NCBI RefSeq assembly: GCF_963576675.1
Contig: NC_088915.1
Coordinates: 43,925,501 to 43,989,500, forward strand
DNA length: 64,000 bases
Source: Euphorbia lathyris
Taxonomy: Eukaryota; Streptophyta; Magnoliopsida; Malpighiales; Euphorbiaceae
Reading direction: 5' to 3'
In this document: in pieces, positions 11,397 to 22,120 of the stretch
Layout: every line of letters begins with the position of its first letter
Position numbering within the stretch: position 1 is the stretch's first letter
Position numbers and translations under genes: made by a program
Notes under the pieces: generated by a model
What the model saw: only the letters and a program-made list of their open reading frames with translations
Database searches by the model: none
What the model was told of the DNA's origin: nothing

Positions 11397-11761
11397 ATTG
11401 GTGTGGTGAAGGTGGAATCCTAAGATTAATAGGATTTACACAGCGAACATAGAATGTCTTCAGAGTTTCACAAAGAACAAAACAATGGAGTCAACGGAAC
11501 AGAAATCTCAATCTCAAACCTTGGCTCAATTAGTACAAACAAATCTATCCAAAGATATGGTTCTCTATAGATTGGTGAGAAAGAGTTTTCTACATTAAAT
11601 CTAGAATTTCATGTTAGACAAGATAAGTTTCCTCTCTTTTCTTGTTCCATTTTTAATTAAAGAAAATTGAAGTTTCTTACCCTTGTGAAGTGCTATGAAT
11701 ATCATATATGTTATTATGATAAATCTAATAAACTATGAAAGAAAAAGTCATAGAGACATAG
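11397..11761 (+). other. Leader and possible gag start of a Tat-like element (+)
   Basis: The sequence following the LTR end at 11396, so its place is primer site and leader; I could not match the first bases to a particular tRNA. An ATG at 11485 opens a 36-codon frame (MESTEQKSQSQTLAQLV) that ends in TAA before the next LTR. The last five bases, CATAG (11757-11761), abut the LTR of the element inserted after it; no second CATAG copy was found at a matching LTR end. Confidence 0.45.
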
Positions 11762-12454
11762 TGATAACTTGGGAAAAAATCCTTGATCGGAGCACTTCCC
11801 TGTGAGGCGCCGTTGGGATCGGCCGGGGACACTCCGATGCCAAAGTCAGTAATATTTCTGAGAATAAACTGTAAGCACAAAAGTAGAGAATCAGTAAGTG
11901 TACCTTTGATCCTAGGAAGTTGGGGTATTTATATAGGTTTCTGTAACCTTTAGCATTAATGGGGAAGCAGGTGAAGAGTCATGTCATTACTCATCTTTTA
12001 TTGCTATCAATTCTCCATTAATCCCAGCATTTAGCATTGAAACCCTCAGAGTTGAGGTATTCGAACAGTCAAGTCTTTATTCCCCTTTAATGGCTATTAA
12101 TTGCCATTTAATTGTATTTATTCCCATTCATGGATGGTAATAAAGGCGCCTTTTCGTATTCTTTGATCCGTCAAGGCGTATGTACGCTCTCCTTGAGAGC
12201 TATGGCGGGTCTCCACTACTCGCTCTCATCGGGCGTATCTCGTTATGGCGTATCTCGCCATGGTCCACGTGATGTGGCATAATGCTAGAAACTCCTTCCT
12301 TTTCCTCATTATTTGCATATTCACCCCTGCATTAATTATCATTAATTCCACATTAATCATGCATAAATATCTCTTTTAGAAGAAATAATGGTTTGTCATT
12401 ATCTCTATTAATTTTCCCTTATTCCTTATTCAAGAATAATTTGGGTTGTTATCA
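11762..12454 (-). repeat. 3' LTR of Tat-like gypsy element E
   Basis: A 693-bp LTR on -, with terminal repeats TGATAAC and GTTATCA and a TATATAAATA box at about 11933-11942 (-). A polypurine tract abuts its start (12455-12470), so it is a 3' LTR with the element body towards higher coordinates. Four or more pyrimidine-rich ATTAAT motifs fill the upstream part. It faces the + LTR fragment at 11245-11396 of the same family. Confidence 0.8.
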
Positions 12455-12470
12455 GAAGCCCCCCCTAATG
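12455..12470 (-). promoter_or_regulatory. Polypurine tract of Tat-like element E
   Basis: On - the sequence reads CATTAGGGGGGGCTTC directly before TGATAAC. The same GGGGGCTTC arrangement precedes the second Tat-like LTR at 19343. Confidence 0.7.
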
Positions 12471-12977
12471 GTATAAAAAGCTCTTTAGGGCTGTCTAAAT
12501 GGTGTTTTATTTTTCTATCTTGGAGGAAAGTGGACCCGCCCTAGATGGGGGATCATATATGGAAATGATGCGCCTTTTGGGGCTTCCTTATGCGGGATCT
12601 TATGAACAAGATCCGCCCTATGTGGGATCATATATGGATATGATGCACTTTTAGGGGTTTTTGCTTCCTTGTGGATAGGTGGCCAACCGTATCCAATGTT
12701 AGCCTCTAGGGGCTTCTTGAGAGTTATATTTCCTTTAGAAAGGGAATAACCCGCCCTTTATGGGACCATTTGTTCCTACCGCATAGGATTATGATTCGCC
12801 TTAGATTTCTTTTCTTCAGTTTTGCCATATTGAGGAGAATGACCCGCCCTTAGGGATCAATAAGAATGATCATCCATTTAGGGACTTTTGTGCATTTTGT
12901 GGGGGGTTTTGACACTCTAGGCACTTGCCTTTTTTAGCCTTTACTCATTTTCCAAAGTGTTTTTACTTTGCATTTGT
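12471..12977 (-). other. 3' non-coding region of Tat-like element E with CCGCCC repeats
   Basis: No gene. The stretch repeats short units containing (A/T)CCCGCCCT and GATCCGCCC (about 12535, 12610, 12750, 12841) along with phrases like GGGATCATATATGG. The same phrases occur inverted at 17300-17340, so parts of this family lie in both orientations. Confidence 0.5.
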
Positions 12978-13374
12978 GAAGACGAGACTTCATTGCTTTT
13001 GATGAAGACGAGGCTTCATTGCTTTTGATGAAGACGAGGCTTCATTGCTTGGATGAAGACGAGGCTTCATTATTTAGAGATGAAGACGAGGCTTCATTGC
13101 TTGGATGAAGACGAGGCTTCATTATTTAGAGATGAAGACGAGGCTTCATTATTTGGATGAAGACGAGGCTTCATGAATTGAAAGAAGAAGAGGCTTCATT
13201 GTTTGGAGATGAAGACGAGGCTTCCTTACTTGGAGATGAAGACGAGGCTTCATTGTTTGGAGATGAAGACGAGGCTTCATTACTTGGAGATGAAGACGAG
13301 GCTTCATTACTTGGAGATGAAGACGAGGCTTCATTACTTGGAGATGAAGACGAGGCTTCATTAGTTGGATCAAC
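12978..13374. repeat. Minisatellite, 25-27 bp unit, about 15 copies
   Basis: Tandem units starting GAAGACGAGGCTTCATT, each with a small inverted repeat GAAG...CTTC. Early units are 25-27 bp and varied; the last ones (13260-13374) are 27 bp and nearly identical, which suggests recent expansion at that end. The unit is a multiple of three in its regular form, so both strands show long open frames of repeated residues that I do not regard as genes. Confidence 0.9.
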
Positions 13375-14245
13375 CCTTTGCTTTCCAGAACTATTTTTAC
13401 TAATGCATTATATCTTTTAGCAAGTAATTTTCTAGAATCTGGTTTAGGATTTCTCCGATTGTTTAGGGTAGGTGGCCAATCGTACCCCAATGTGTGAACC
13501 TTTGTGAAGGTTTAGAAGCTGTTCTATTCCTTCTAGAGGAAGTAAAGCTGCATAGGGGATCAACTTGCTACCTATCTTTGAGGTGAAGCGATCCGCCCGT
13601 AGGACTTGTGAACCCTTCTTTGGGAAGGGAGTGAGAGAGTGTAAAGTCCTTGCGTCCAAGGAATGTTTTAACTCTTTCTCGAATGGTGATCATCTAAAGA
13701 TGGATCCGCCCATGAGAGTGTTCTCCTATCTTTGAGGAGAAAGTTGAGGGTGTAATGATCTCATGTTTGAGACGATTTTAACCCGCTTTTGATGGTGGTC
13801 AATCCTTTTCTTGTCTTTGAGGAGAGAGTTGAGCTCATTTGAAAGCTCCTGAGGGTCTGTGCTTCTTATCTTTATGGAAAGGGGATCCGCCCGTGATGGG
13901 ATCAATTGTCCTATCTTTGAGGTAATTGATCCGCCTGTGGAACTTTTCATTCGCCAGCCACTGGGCGTATATCAGCACTAAAAGCTAGGCAAATGAATAT
14001 AAGAAGTATGGCGAGAAAGAATAAATTATAAAATGTAGGATACTATAACAGTTTAATGCACATATAAGAATATGTAAAAATACTGATTTTTAGGCCCATG
14101 GTTCCGCCTTTTCCGAGCAACTAGAACCGCATCCTCAATGATGTTTAACTTATGAGTAATCACATCTGGGCTTACTCCTGTGGGGATCTCATTCTCCTAT
14201 GTAAATATGCTTTTAGACTCAATGAGAACTTTTTTAACATCCTCT
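13375..14245 (-). other. Tat-like 3' non-coding region, continued
   Basis: No convincing gene. It carries further GATCCGCCC-type motifs (about 13586, 13704, 13886, 13928) and TCTTTGAGG phrases. It is probably the region between integrase and the polypurine tract of a Tat-like element. Confidence 0.45.
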
Positions 14246-15060
14246 TTGATCTCAAGTTTTAATCCTTTGGCGATCCGCACCCGCTTTCCATCAGCAATAA
14301 GGAGCGTTTCTGTGTCGCCCAAAGCTGTAGTGACAAGTTAATATTTCTCACCTTCGTCCTCTTTGGATTGTGGGCGGATTGATAGTGACGCCGAGTATAA
14401 GTCTCTTTAGCCACCTTTTGGTTCCCACTAATCATTACTCCTCCTTTGCTGGTGGGAATGTACATTGTCAGACGACGGATGAAAATTAGGGCTGCAACCT
14501 CTGGCCCTTGGTCTGGATAGTGTGACCCGTCACTCCAATGATGTCAACAATGGTTGTTTCTATTTGGATCGGATCAACCTTTAGTTTAGCGAATGCACCT
14601 TTGGTGATGACATTGCGAGAACTGCCCGTGTCTTTACTTGCTTTATTTTATCTCCCATCCTTGAATCGCCATTGTTACTACCAATGCATCTGCATGTGGA
14701 GAGATTACCGGACCTGTTTCTGCAAAAGGAGCAATGGAGGGATGTTTTATCCAGAGCGGATATTTTTGCTTTTTCCACGGGTGGCTGATACACTGGTCCA
14801 TCTGCTATGACATTAATGACACTTTTGAATTTATTTTTGGGATCTGTCTTCTGCTTGTCATCTTGTTATTTGTTATTCTGGACAAAGCTATCTAGTTTGC
14901 TAGCTCCCAGCAAGCTTCAGTGTGGTGTCCAACCTGTAGTACGCTTTGGCGTTTCTTCCAACGGTTACATGCTCCCCTCCTTTGGGTTCTGGATATGTAA
15001 TGTCCCGTTTATATTGACTCTTCTCCTTTATATTGTGGCAAGTTGGAAGCTTTAAACATT
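14246..15060 (-). pseudogene. Tat-like gag C-terminus and aspartic protease, degenerate
   Basis: Read on -, about 14900-14960 gives GHHTEACWELAN, the histidine/cysteine knuckle seen near the end of Tat-type Gag. About 14580-14645 gives DTGSSRNVITKGAFAKLKVD, the protease active site with an intact DTG followed by the typical flap-side sequence, and then TGHTIQTKGQ. The pieces are in different frames with stops between them, so the gene is dead. It lies downstream on - of the RT-RNase H piece, whereas gag-protease should precede RT, so this region is rearranged or composed of two copies. Confidence 0.72.
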
Positions 15061-15285
15061 CTGTCCGCCTCGTACCTCAAGATCTGTGCTGTGAATGGCG
15101 AATTCCTATTAACTGGATGGCATATCTTTCTGCATTGTTCTCTTGTCTATCTAGAGCGGTATGCCCTCGTCTTTCAATCTCATCATCCGTGTGTTCAATG
15201 TTGAATCGTGATGGTAAATTCGGCTCTTGATCTTGATATCGATCATGTTGAGGTTATACTTAGAGCTATGGTTTAACGCGGATGG
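15061..15285 (-). other. Degenerate Tat-like sequence between gag and RNase H pieces
   Basis: I see no clear domain. Its position next to the gag knuckle suggests decayed gag, but motifs are lacking. Confidence 0.3.
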
Positions 15286-15800
15286 ATGTTGTCACAACCG
15301 TGGGAGCCATTTTATCTAGCTTCGAATATCTTCTCTCCGTATCCTTCAACATTTTGCTAACATAATAGATGGAGAACTGCTGACCTTCTTCTTCTTGAAT
15401 AACCACGGTGCATATAGCTTTATCCATGATAGATTGATACAAATGCAGGTCTCCCCTTCAGATTGGTCTGCTCATCAAGGGTGGTTCTGTTAGGAATTGT
15501 TTTATACCTTGATATGCTTGTTGACAATCTTTCTAGTATGATGATCCGCCCGTTCAACCTCTGTATCTTTCTCACCCATTGTGGGGTTTTCATTTAGGCG
15601 TTCTTTTCACCTTTTTCCTCACATGGCTTTTATTTAGGCGCTCTTTTCACCTTTTTCCTCGCAAAGCTTTTTACTTTATCTGGATTTGCTCTAACTCCTG
15701 TTTTGCTAATGACATAGTCAATGAATTTTTCTGAAGTGACTCTGAATATACACTTCTCTGGATTGAGCTTTATTTTTCATGCTAGTGTTTGGCACTGGTT
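15286..15800 (-). pseudogene. Tat-like gypsy reverse transcriptase end and RNase H, degenerate
   Basis: On -, about 15700-15780 reads LNPEKCIFRVTSEKFIDYVI and a following ISKTGVRANPDK-type segment, the end of a gypsy RT palm/thumb. About 15290-15560 reads QQAYQGIKQFLTEPP, then LHLYQSIMDKAICTVVIQEE and IYYVSKMLKDTERRYSKLDK, the start of gypsy RNase H. Two short repeats (15597-15660) around GGCGTTCTTTTCACC and several stops interrupt it. The upstream RT catalytic motifs are missing. Confidence 0.75.
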
Positions 15801-16110
15801 GCATTATTAGCAATTCCCTTGTACCTGTGGGTTAGCACTGAAAGAACTCCAGAAGTGGGGCATACACTGTCCATTATTAAAAGATTGTGGTAAGGCATAA
15901 AGCTATATTCACTTACCTTGGGGATCAGTGGCTTGATCCACGGAACATACTTCATAGCAAAAGACTGTTTGCATTGACCTTGTTGGCAAATATCATGTAT
16001 AATGCAATGTCTCTTTATGGAATTTTTAGTTCATCTTGGAATCAATTTAGTAATTCCTTTGCGTTGGTCCCTGACTCTAGAATGAACTTAGTCAAAGGAT
16101 AAAACCGAGT
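15801..16110 (+). other. Short open stretch of unknown origin
   Basis: A 71-codon frame at 15887-16102 (+) reads like an exon (YLGDQWLDPRNILHSKRLFA and so on) but I recognise no family. It could be a captured gene fragment or chance. It directly follows the RT piece, where Tat coding sequence would be expected to continue and does not. Confidence 0.25.
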
Positions 16111-17280
16111 AAATATTATATGTCAAACAAATTCATAATAGAATTTTAATCGTGCTTGTTTTAATAATAATATCACGTATAACGGTCATAACCATAAAGA
16201 TTGTTACTGCACATAAATATCATAATGAATTCTTAATAAATAACCATAATGAGAATGGTTTAAGAATAATGTCCTTTTGTATTTCAATGCTCATTAATAT
16301 CCAAGATAGCATATTTATTTTAAACGTCATAAAAGTTATGACATTCTATATTGGGTAAGATATCTTACATAGTTGCTATTTACTTGCAATTAATATTGTG
16401 CATCCATACATTAATGGCATTCAGAGATCATTAAAGCCTCATTTGAATGAGGTGTAATTAAAGAAAGGTAAGTGATGATTTAATAATATAGTTATATATA
16501 AAATTACTCTTATATCATTTCATTTGTACGAATAAAATAAAAGAGAAAGGGTAATTTTGGAAGAAAAATACATGTACCATGATTCTCCTCCAATTTGGAG
16601 TGTAAGGAAAATTACTCAAAATTCACTCTCACCTACCTTCACATACAATCCTCCAATTTTTAAGGAATTCTCATGTATATCTTAAGAATTTCGCATAAAT
16701 TAATGTTCTGATCCGAAACCGACACTTGCACTATTTTGTAGTTAGCTCAGGACATGAAAGTTTTGTTTATCCAATTTGGTAATTCATCAGCCCATAATGG
16801 CCTTAATAGTTAGGGACAATTACAGGATAATTACAAATAGACTCAATATTTTCAAGTCTCTTGTGTTGGTAACAGAAATTCTAACAATGTCAAATAAACA
16901 GTTTTTATAGGAATAGACACATCCTTGTAAAAAAGGGAATGAAATAACTGTTTGACAAAACAATATTCAAAAATATGAATTTTTGATATTAAAAGTACTA
17001 TATAGGAGAAAAGCCATATATAGATGGTGAATAGTACAAGGAAAAACCAAATATGATTTTTTTTGTAATTTCTTCTAATAGTTATATGCATGTTCATCCA
17101 AAAGACCGATCAGATTTAAATCATTTGTAATTACATGAGCCCTTTTATGATATTTTGTTAAAAGCATCCAAAAAGTACGTAAAAATACTATAAATTGTTA
17201 AAATTTTACACAAGTGTTGAAAGCCTTGGAAAAACGAAAAGCAAAAAATAAACTAAGGCGCCGGAGGAGAAACATTCACC
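16111..17280. other. AT-rich unassigned region
   Basis: No reading frame, LTR end or repeat that I can name. Short runs of A/T and poly-pyrimidine patches only. Confidence 0.5.
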
Positions 17281-17380
17281 TCGTCCTAAAAGCGTATCAT
17301 ATCCATATATGATCCCATATAGGGTGGATCTTATCCATAAGATCCTACATAAAAGTCTCACCACGGGCAAAGCTCAAAAC
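17281..17380 (+). repeat. Inverted copy of Tat 3' non-coding phrases
   Basis: Contains GCGTATCATATCCATATATGATCCCATATAGGG-type sequence in pieces, the inverse of 12590-12640. It marks a Tat-like fragment lying in the opposite orientation to element E. Confidence 0.5.
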
Positions 17381-17389
17381 TCTTGTCAT

Positions 17390-17760
17390 AAGAGAACACA
17401 AAGTCCCGTCAAGGGCAGACAAAGTCCCATCAAGGGCAGACAAAGTCCTCATCAAGAGGCGACACATTTTTTATCAATGCGTCAAAGTCCCGCCAAAGGG
17501 CAGACAAAGTCCCATCAAGGGCAGACAAAGTCCTCATCAAGAGGCATCATATTTTTTACCAGGGCGTCAAAGTCCCGCCAAACGGCAGACAAAGTCCCAT
17601 CAAGGGCAAACAAAGTCCTCGTCAAGAGGCATCATATTTTTTACCAAGGCGTCAAAGTCCTGCCAAAGGGCAGACAAAGTCCCGTCAAGGGCAGACAAAG
17701 TCCTCATCAAGAGGCGTCACATTTTTTACCAAGGCGTCACATTTTTTACTCTATCGATTG
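17390..17760. repeat. Tandem repeat, about 84-bp unit, about four copies
   Basis: The phrase GCGTCAAAGTCC recurs at about 17480, 17564 and 17649, giving a period of 84-85 bp. Inside each unit a shorter phrase, CAGACAAAGTCC, repeats every 20-30 bp. A 160-codon frame on + runs through it but is only repeat translation. Confidence 0.85.
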
Positions 17761-18139
17761 TAATAAAGGCAAGTCGTTCTTTGCTCATTAATAAATTACT
17801 CTTATTATCAAGTTTTATGTAGCATTTCTATACTAGAATACATAAATGTCTTCTTACAAAGAAAGGGGGAATCCTCATCAAAAGGCATTACATTCTCCTT
17901 CGTTGATCAAATACAAAATCTCTCCAAAAGGCGAAATTCCTTTCCCCGTGAAGGAATCTTACACAAAAGTCCCTTCAAAGGGCAGATTCTCTTCCCCATG
18001 AAGAAATCTTACACAAAGTCCCTTCAAAGGGCGGATCCAAAAATAAATGTCCCGCAACGGATAGACTCACTTCCCCGCAAAGTGGTCATTAAAAATCCTA
18101 CTAAAGGGTATGAATAATACATTTATGTCTTGCTTCCCT
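17761..18139 (+). other. Tat-like non-coding sequence with fragmented repeat phrases
   Basis: Holds CCCTTCAAAGGGC and TTCCCC(G/A)TGAAG phrases, degenerate relatives of the 84-bp repeat. No gene. Confidence 0.45.
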
Positions 18140-18600
18140 ATTACGATTGAGTATTTGGAATAATCAGAATAATTTGGTGTGGAATAAGAAATCTTCTCCA
18201 GTGGGTTTAATCTTTTCTAATGCCACTGCTCCATGGTCAAGTTGGAAGCAAGCCTGATCGGTGATCTTGCACTACATTGTCCCAGTTTAGTCGAGCTCTA
18301 TTTGGATTCCACCATCCATTGGGGTTTTAAAGTGTAATGTTGATGCTGTGATTTTCTCTAGCTCTGCTAGAATCGATTTTGGGTGTGTGGTGCGTGATGC
18401 TCAAGGTAACTTTGTGGTAGCTAAAGAAGATTTATTAAATTATCTTGTGGATCCATTGCTTGCAAAATTTACAGGTGTTTGATAAGCTTTAAGCTGGGTT
18501 AAAGAGATGGGATACATTAATGTTATATTTGAGACAGACTCTACTTCAGTTGTGGGGGTGCTTCAAAGTTTAGAAGAGTCTATTTCTTTGTTAATAAGGC
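18140..18600 (+). pseudogene. LINE RNase H fragment
   Basis: The + strand shows the C-terminal RNase H of an L1-type LINE in decayed form: a segment VLKCNVDAVIFSSSARIDFG (the first Asp kept), FGCVVRDAQGNFVVAK, then EMGYINVIFETDSTSVV carrying the third acidic position. Two stops interrupt the middle. No poly-A tail or target duplication was identified, so the borders are unclear. It differs from both other LINEs here. Confidence 0.72.
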
Positions 18601-18920
18601 GAATTAGTTCTATAGGGGGTGAATAGAACTATTGAGTTATTTACGCCTTTAAAAACTTTTCTTACTCAAGTCAATAAAAAATAGAGAGCGATGTTCAGAA
18701 TCCGAGGCAACTTCAGTCTACTGAGCTTTTCAGTACTTCAATCTACTGAGATTGCTTTAGCTGCTAAAGATTTCCACTTAGAGGATAACTATGTTATCAG
18801 AGGCTCTGAAGAGCTTATAGCAAATGATGTTTAAGTTACACACAGAATATTCAGAGTGTTAGTATATGAGATACAGATTATAGCATGAAATATTCAGTAG
18901 AAGTAAAAGGCAATAGCAAT
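18601..18920. other. Unassigned sequence before a Tat-like LTR
   Basis: Begins with TATAGGGGGTGAATAGAAC and includes two copies of TCA(G/A)TCTACTGAG near 18715-18750. It may be transposon leader; no gene or LTR end is visible. Confidence 0.35.
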
Positions 18921-19343
18921 TGATATCGGAATATCCTTAAAGTACTTGAATACTACCTTCAATGACCTATAAGACAGAAAATAGTTAGATGGGGGGCCGG
19001 GGACTGACAAACCCTTTCCGACGCCTAAGTTAGTATGTGAATACAAAGCTTAGGGAGAATGTAACAGAGTTTGAGTATATAGAATTGTGTACCTTCCTCT
19101 TTGAACTTGGCTCCTATTTATAGACATTTGAGCTTAGGCTTGGATACACGTGTCATTACCATATTGATCCGGAATCTAAATACCTGTACCAAATGGCTTT
19201 AGCGTGTGACTGAGATCTGAAGCCATCACTCTTACCATTTCCTCTAATTACCTTTGGGAACCCTAGATGGGTCGGCCCAAAAGTATGGGTTAATGGGCCT
19301 TTGAGAACCATTTGAGGTCCCAACTTCATTATACACCATATCA
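18921..19343 (-). repeat. 3' LTR of a second Tat-like element (F)
   Basis: On - it starts TGATATGGTG and appears to end CGATATCA (423 bp), with TATAAATAGG at about 19112-19121 (-). A purine tract GGGCTTC lies directly before its start, making it a 3' LTR. It shares GGCCGGGGAC with the E-family LTR, so E and F are related. The end at 18921 rests only on the terminal repeat. Confidence 0.6.
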
Positions 19344-19624
19344 GAAGCCCCCTAAGCCCATTTTGGAACCGTTCTTTAGGACTTCCTTGGTTAATGAATC
19401 GTTATCATTACTGCCATCTATTAATCACACCAGCTTGCTTAAAATAATCCTTTTAGCTACCCCCACCGTTCTGAATCATTATTTTTCCTTAGTGATTCAA
19501 AACGCTTCACAAGATCACCACTTCATCTTTCTCCAACTTTTAGACTAGAAGAAAGCCTTCACCTTCAATTTCTGTCGTCTTCGATCAACCTGTAAGTTCT
19601 TTTCTTTTCTTTTGTATTTGACTT
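19344..19624 (-). other. Polypurine tract and 3' non-coding region of element F
   Basis: GGGCTTAGGGGGCTTC on - adjoins the LTR. Read on +, the rest looks like the 5' UTR of the antisense ORF that follows, with a possible 5' splice site CTGTAAGTTC at about 19588-19597. Confidence 0.5.
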
Positions 19625-20838
19625 TTGTGGCACCTAGAGCTGGAACCAAGAAGATTCGCAAACTAAAAGCTTCTACCCCCATCTAGAATCCTCCTTCAGA
19701 GGATGAAAAAGTCAAGAAACCTAAGAAGATAAATCCTAGGGTTCCTAACCAGCCTTCATCTCTTTTTCAGAAAGGTTTGGTAGATCTTAGGAAGCAGCAT
19801 AGTTGGCTTAATTCGATGACTATATCTCTTCCTGGACCAAATGAGAGAGCTCATCTCCCTTCACCAGAGTTGAAATTAGAAACCTTTTCTCAGTTTCTAG
19901 AGTGGGAAATGACCTTTCCTCTTCGTGAAGGTGTTGTTTCAGTTTTGCAAGAGTTCAACATTAGCCCTTGTCAAATTACCCCGAATTCTTGGCTGGAGTT
20001 GTTGAGTTGTAATGAGATATGCATAGATCTGGGTCTTGATCTTCCTGGTCCGCTCTTTCGGTTTTACTAGAAACCGACGAAGAAAGAAGATGAGGATATG
20101 ATATATTAGAGGTATAACTCCAGACGTAGAGGCTTCAGCAAGGATAAAGTTCAGAGCCATAAAGATTTAAAGCCGAAGTGGTTCTGGATGGAACCAAATG
20201 TTGTAGATCTCAATAATAACCCCTATCTTTACATAGGTATCTTTTTCCCACTAAATGGAATGCCGATCCTAAATCTTCTAGTACCTGGAAACTAGAGCGC
20301 GCTTTGGCCGTTGTTGAAAAAACATCCTGCCCTCGAATTGAAGCTTACAAGTATAATTGGGATTACAAAGATATGCTCAGGGTGCTTCAAAGTCGTGGCA
20401 GGACTTGCTTTTACTCCCCCAACCATGGGATTATCTACCCAAAAAGTCTTATGTTTATTGATGCCGAAGGTGACTTCTCAATTTTAATTTTTGATTTTGT
20501 CTTCAAATTTCTTTTTTGCAGGCCATTCTGACCATGTCTGTTCGTGATACCATGCTAGCCCGCTTGAAAAAGATGGAAAAAAAGTAAGAGGCTGCCCAGA
20601 AGAGTAAGGAACCGAATTCCGAATAGCGCCCTTTGGTGATTGAGGACTTGGGCATTTCTCAAACAAAGATGAAGCCCTCCCTGGCTCAAACAAAGCCGAA
20701 GCAATCTTCTTCGGTCCTCACAAAGCAAAAACCGAATACTTCTTCTTCTTCAGCTGTTACGAAATCAAAACCGAATCAATTAACCACTAATTATGATTTC
20801 TTACCAAACAATGAAGATATATTATATTAATTATTTCG
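19625..20838 (+). pseudogene. Antisense ORF of a Tat-like element (gypsy-type transposon domain), broken
   Basis: On +, opposite to element F, the segment 19777-20070 reads FPLREGVVSVLQEFNISPCQ followed by PNSWLELLSCNEICIDLGL, resembling the 'putative gypsy type transposon' domain (PF04195-like) found in the 3' half of some plant Tat elements in antisense orientation. Basic, Lys-rich sequence precedes it (RAGTKKIRKLKAS). Stops occur at 19684, 20068 and 20107. A pyrimidine tract ending TTTTTTGCAG at about 20511-20520 could be a 3' splice site, after which a Lys/Ser/Thr-rich tail continues to about 20800. The solo LTR interrupts the 3' end. The domain assignment is by recognition only. Confidence 0.6.
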
Positions 20839-20843
20839 CATAT
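20839..20843 (+). repeat. Target duplication CATAT, left copy
   Basis: Five bases CATAT directly before the solo LTR; the same five follow it at 22116-22120. Confidence 0.85.
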
Positions 20844-22115
20844 TGTTAGGCGTGAATTTGACTACAATTTAACATGCTATTTATAATGAATTAAGGGTGT
20901 TTTTAGGATGAAATTACATGAAAGAAGGTCTTATAAGTGTTTTTGTGCAGATAAGGAAAGATTAAGTCGAACAGTCTGGAAGCAGCCTGTTTCGCACATA
21001 CCATAAGGAGTTAAGCCATTCTTTGATCCAGCGGTCAAACGCTGGAACGTCTGATGACGGACAACGACAAGATGGAAGGCAGGTACGGCAGGAGCAGCAG
21101 TCAGAAAGGCGGATAAGAGCAGTTCGAAAGTAGCATGATGACATGAAAGTTCGACCCTTGAGTGTTCAAGGGTCAAAAGGATCTTAACCATTTTTAGCAT
21201 TCTAGGATTTATGAACAATTTACTTGGTTTTGTAATATTTTGCTCGGATACTTTATGTACCGTGTTGACCTTGTCCTTTCCTTTAAATAGGCGTAGTAAG
21301 GAAAGGAAAGAGAGGATCTTTTTGTTGGAATGTAAAATAGACCTTTTGATAGAGAGAAGAGCTCTCGAGGAAGAAGACTCCATTGATGGAGCTCGGTAGA
21401 AGTAACGCAGACTGTTCACTCACCACTATGAGTGAGTAGTCATTTTGAATAGGTTCGGCCAATTAGGACCGGTTATGTAAGTTTCCTAATTCCTATTTAT
21501 GAATGAATGTTGTTAATTTATGAAGTGTTTGATAAAGCTTTATATTACATTTCTCATGCATGAATGTTAGTGCTAGATGAATGATAGGGAACTGCTTTCA
21601 TCTACACCGAACCGTTTATCAAACTTCCAACCCCGAAGCAGAGATGTTAGGTGGTTGTATCAAGGGTTTTCTTTATTGAAATGTTGTTTCAATCGTAATG
21701 CAAGAAAGAACCAACCTTAGGGATGCTTATGGTTGTAGTAAGTCTTAGAATCTTAAGAACACATGAGAGTTGACTTAAGTGAGCATTAAAGCAGAGACCT
21801 TGACTTCACTTTGCGTCATTCATGAATAAATAGGGTGTTTAGGGACTTAAGGTAACCTGTTCCGCTGTGCGTAGCCTGTTCTACCTCTTTATCACTATCA
21901 AAACTCATTTTATTACACTAAATCTCTTAACTAGTATTGTTGTACACACATCACATCATTTCTCAACTAAAAAGGAATTCAAACACCACGAACACACTGT
22001 TCTGCAAGGTTTTTCTGCTAAATTCCGGTCATCAATCCCTATGGAGACGATACTCAACTTATCACTTTATTACTTGTATCTAATGCACTTACTAGAGTCT
22101 GTTCGGAGGACAACA
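20844..22115 (+). repeat. Solo LTR, Athila-like gypsy
   Basis: A 1272-bp LTR from TGTTAGGCGTG to GGACAACA with a perfect 5-bp duplication on both sides and no internal region, which is the product of LTR-LTR recombination. Near its end the phrase CCCTATGGAGACGATACTC resembles the CCCTGTGGGATCGATATC at the same place in the LTRs of element A, so the family is probably Athila-like. A TTTAAATAGG box lies at about 21281. The + orientation follows from that likeness. Confidence 0.85.
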
Positions 22116-22120
22116 CATAT
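22116..22120 (+). repeat. Target duplication CATAT, right copy
   Basis: Matches 20839-20843. Confidence 0.85.

Noticed and set aside
12978..13374. CRISPR-like array of short repeats
   Set aside because: The units are contiguous with no unique spacers, and the context is eukaryotic transposon DNA. The same applies to 17390-17760 and the motif pairs in element B.
13149..13490. Open frames on both strands across the minisatellite, which look like acidic or basic repeat proteins
   Set aside because: They exist only because the 27-bp unit is a multiple of three; no flanking coding sequence or known domain.
17309..17791. 160-codon frame on +
   Set aside because: It is the translation of the 84-bp tandem repeat and falls apart outside it.
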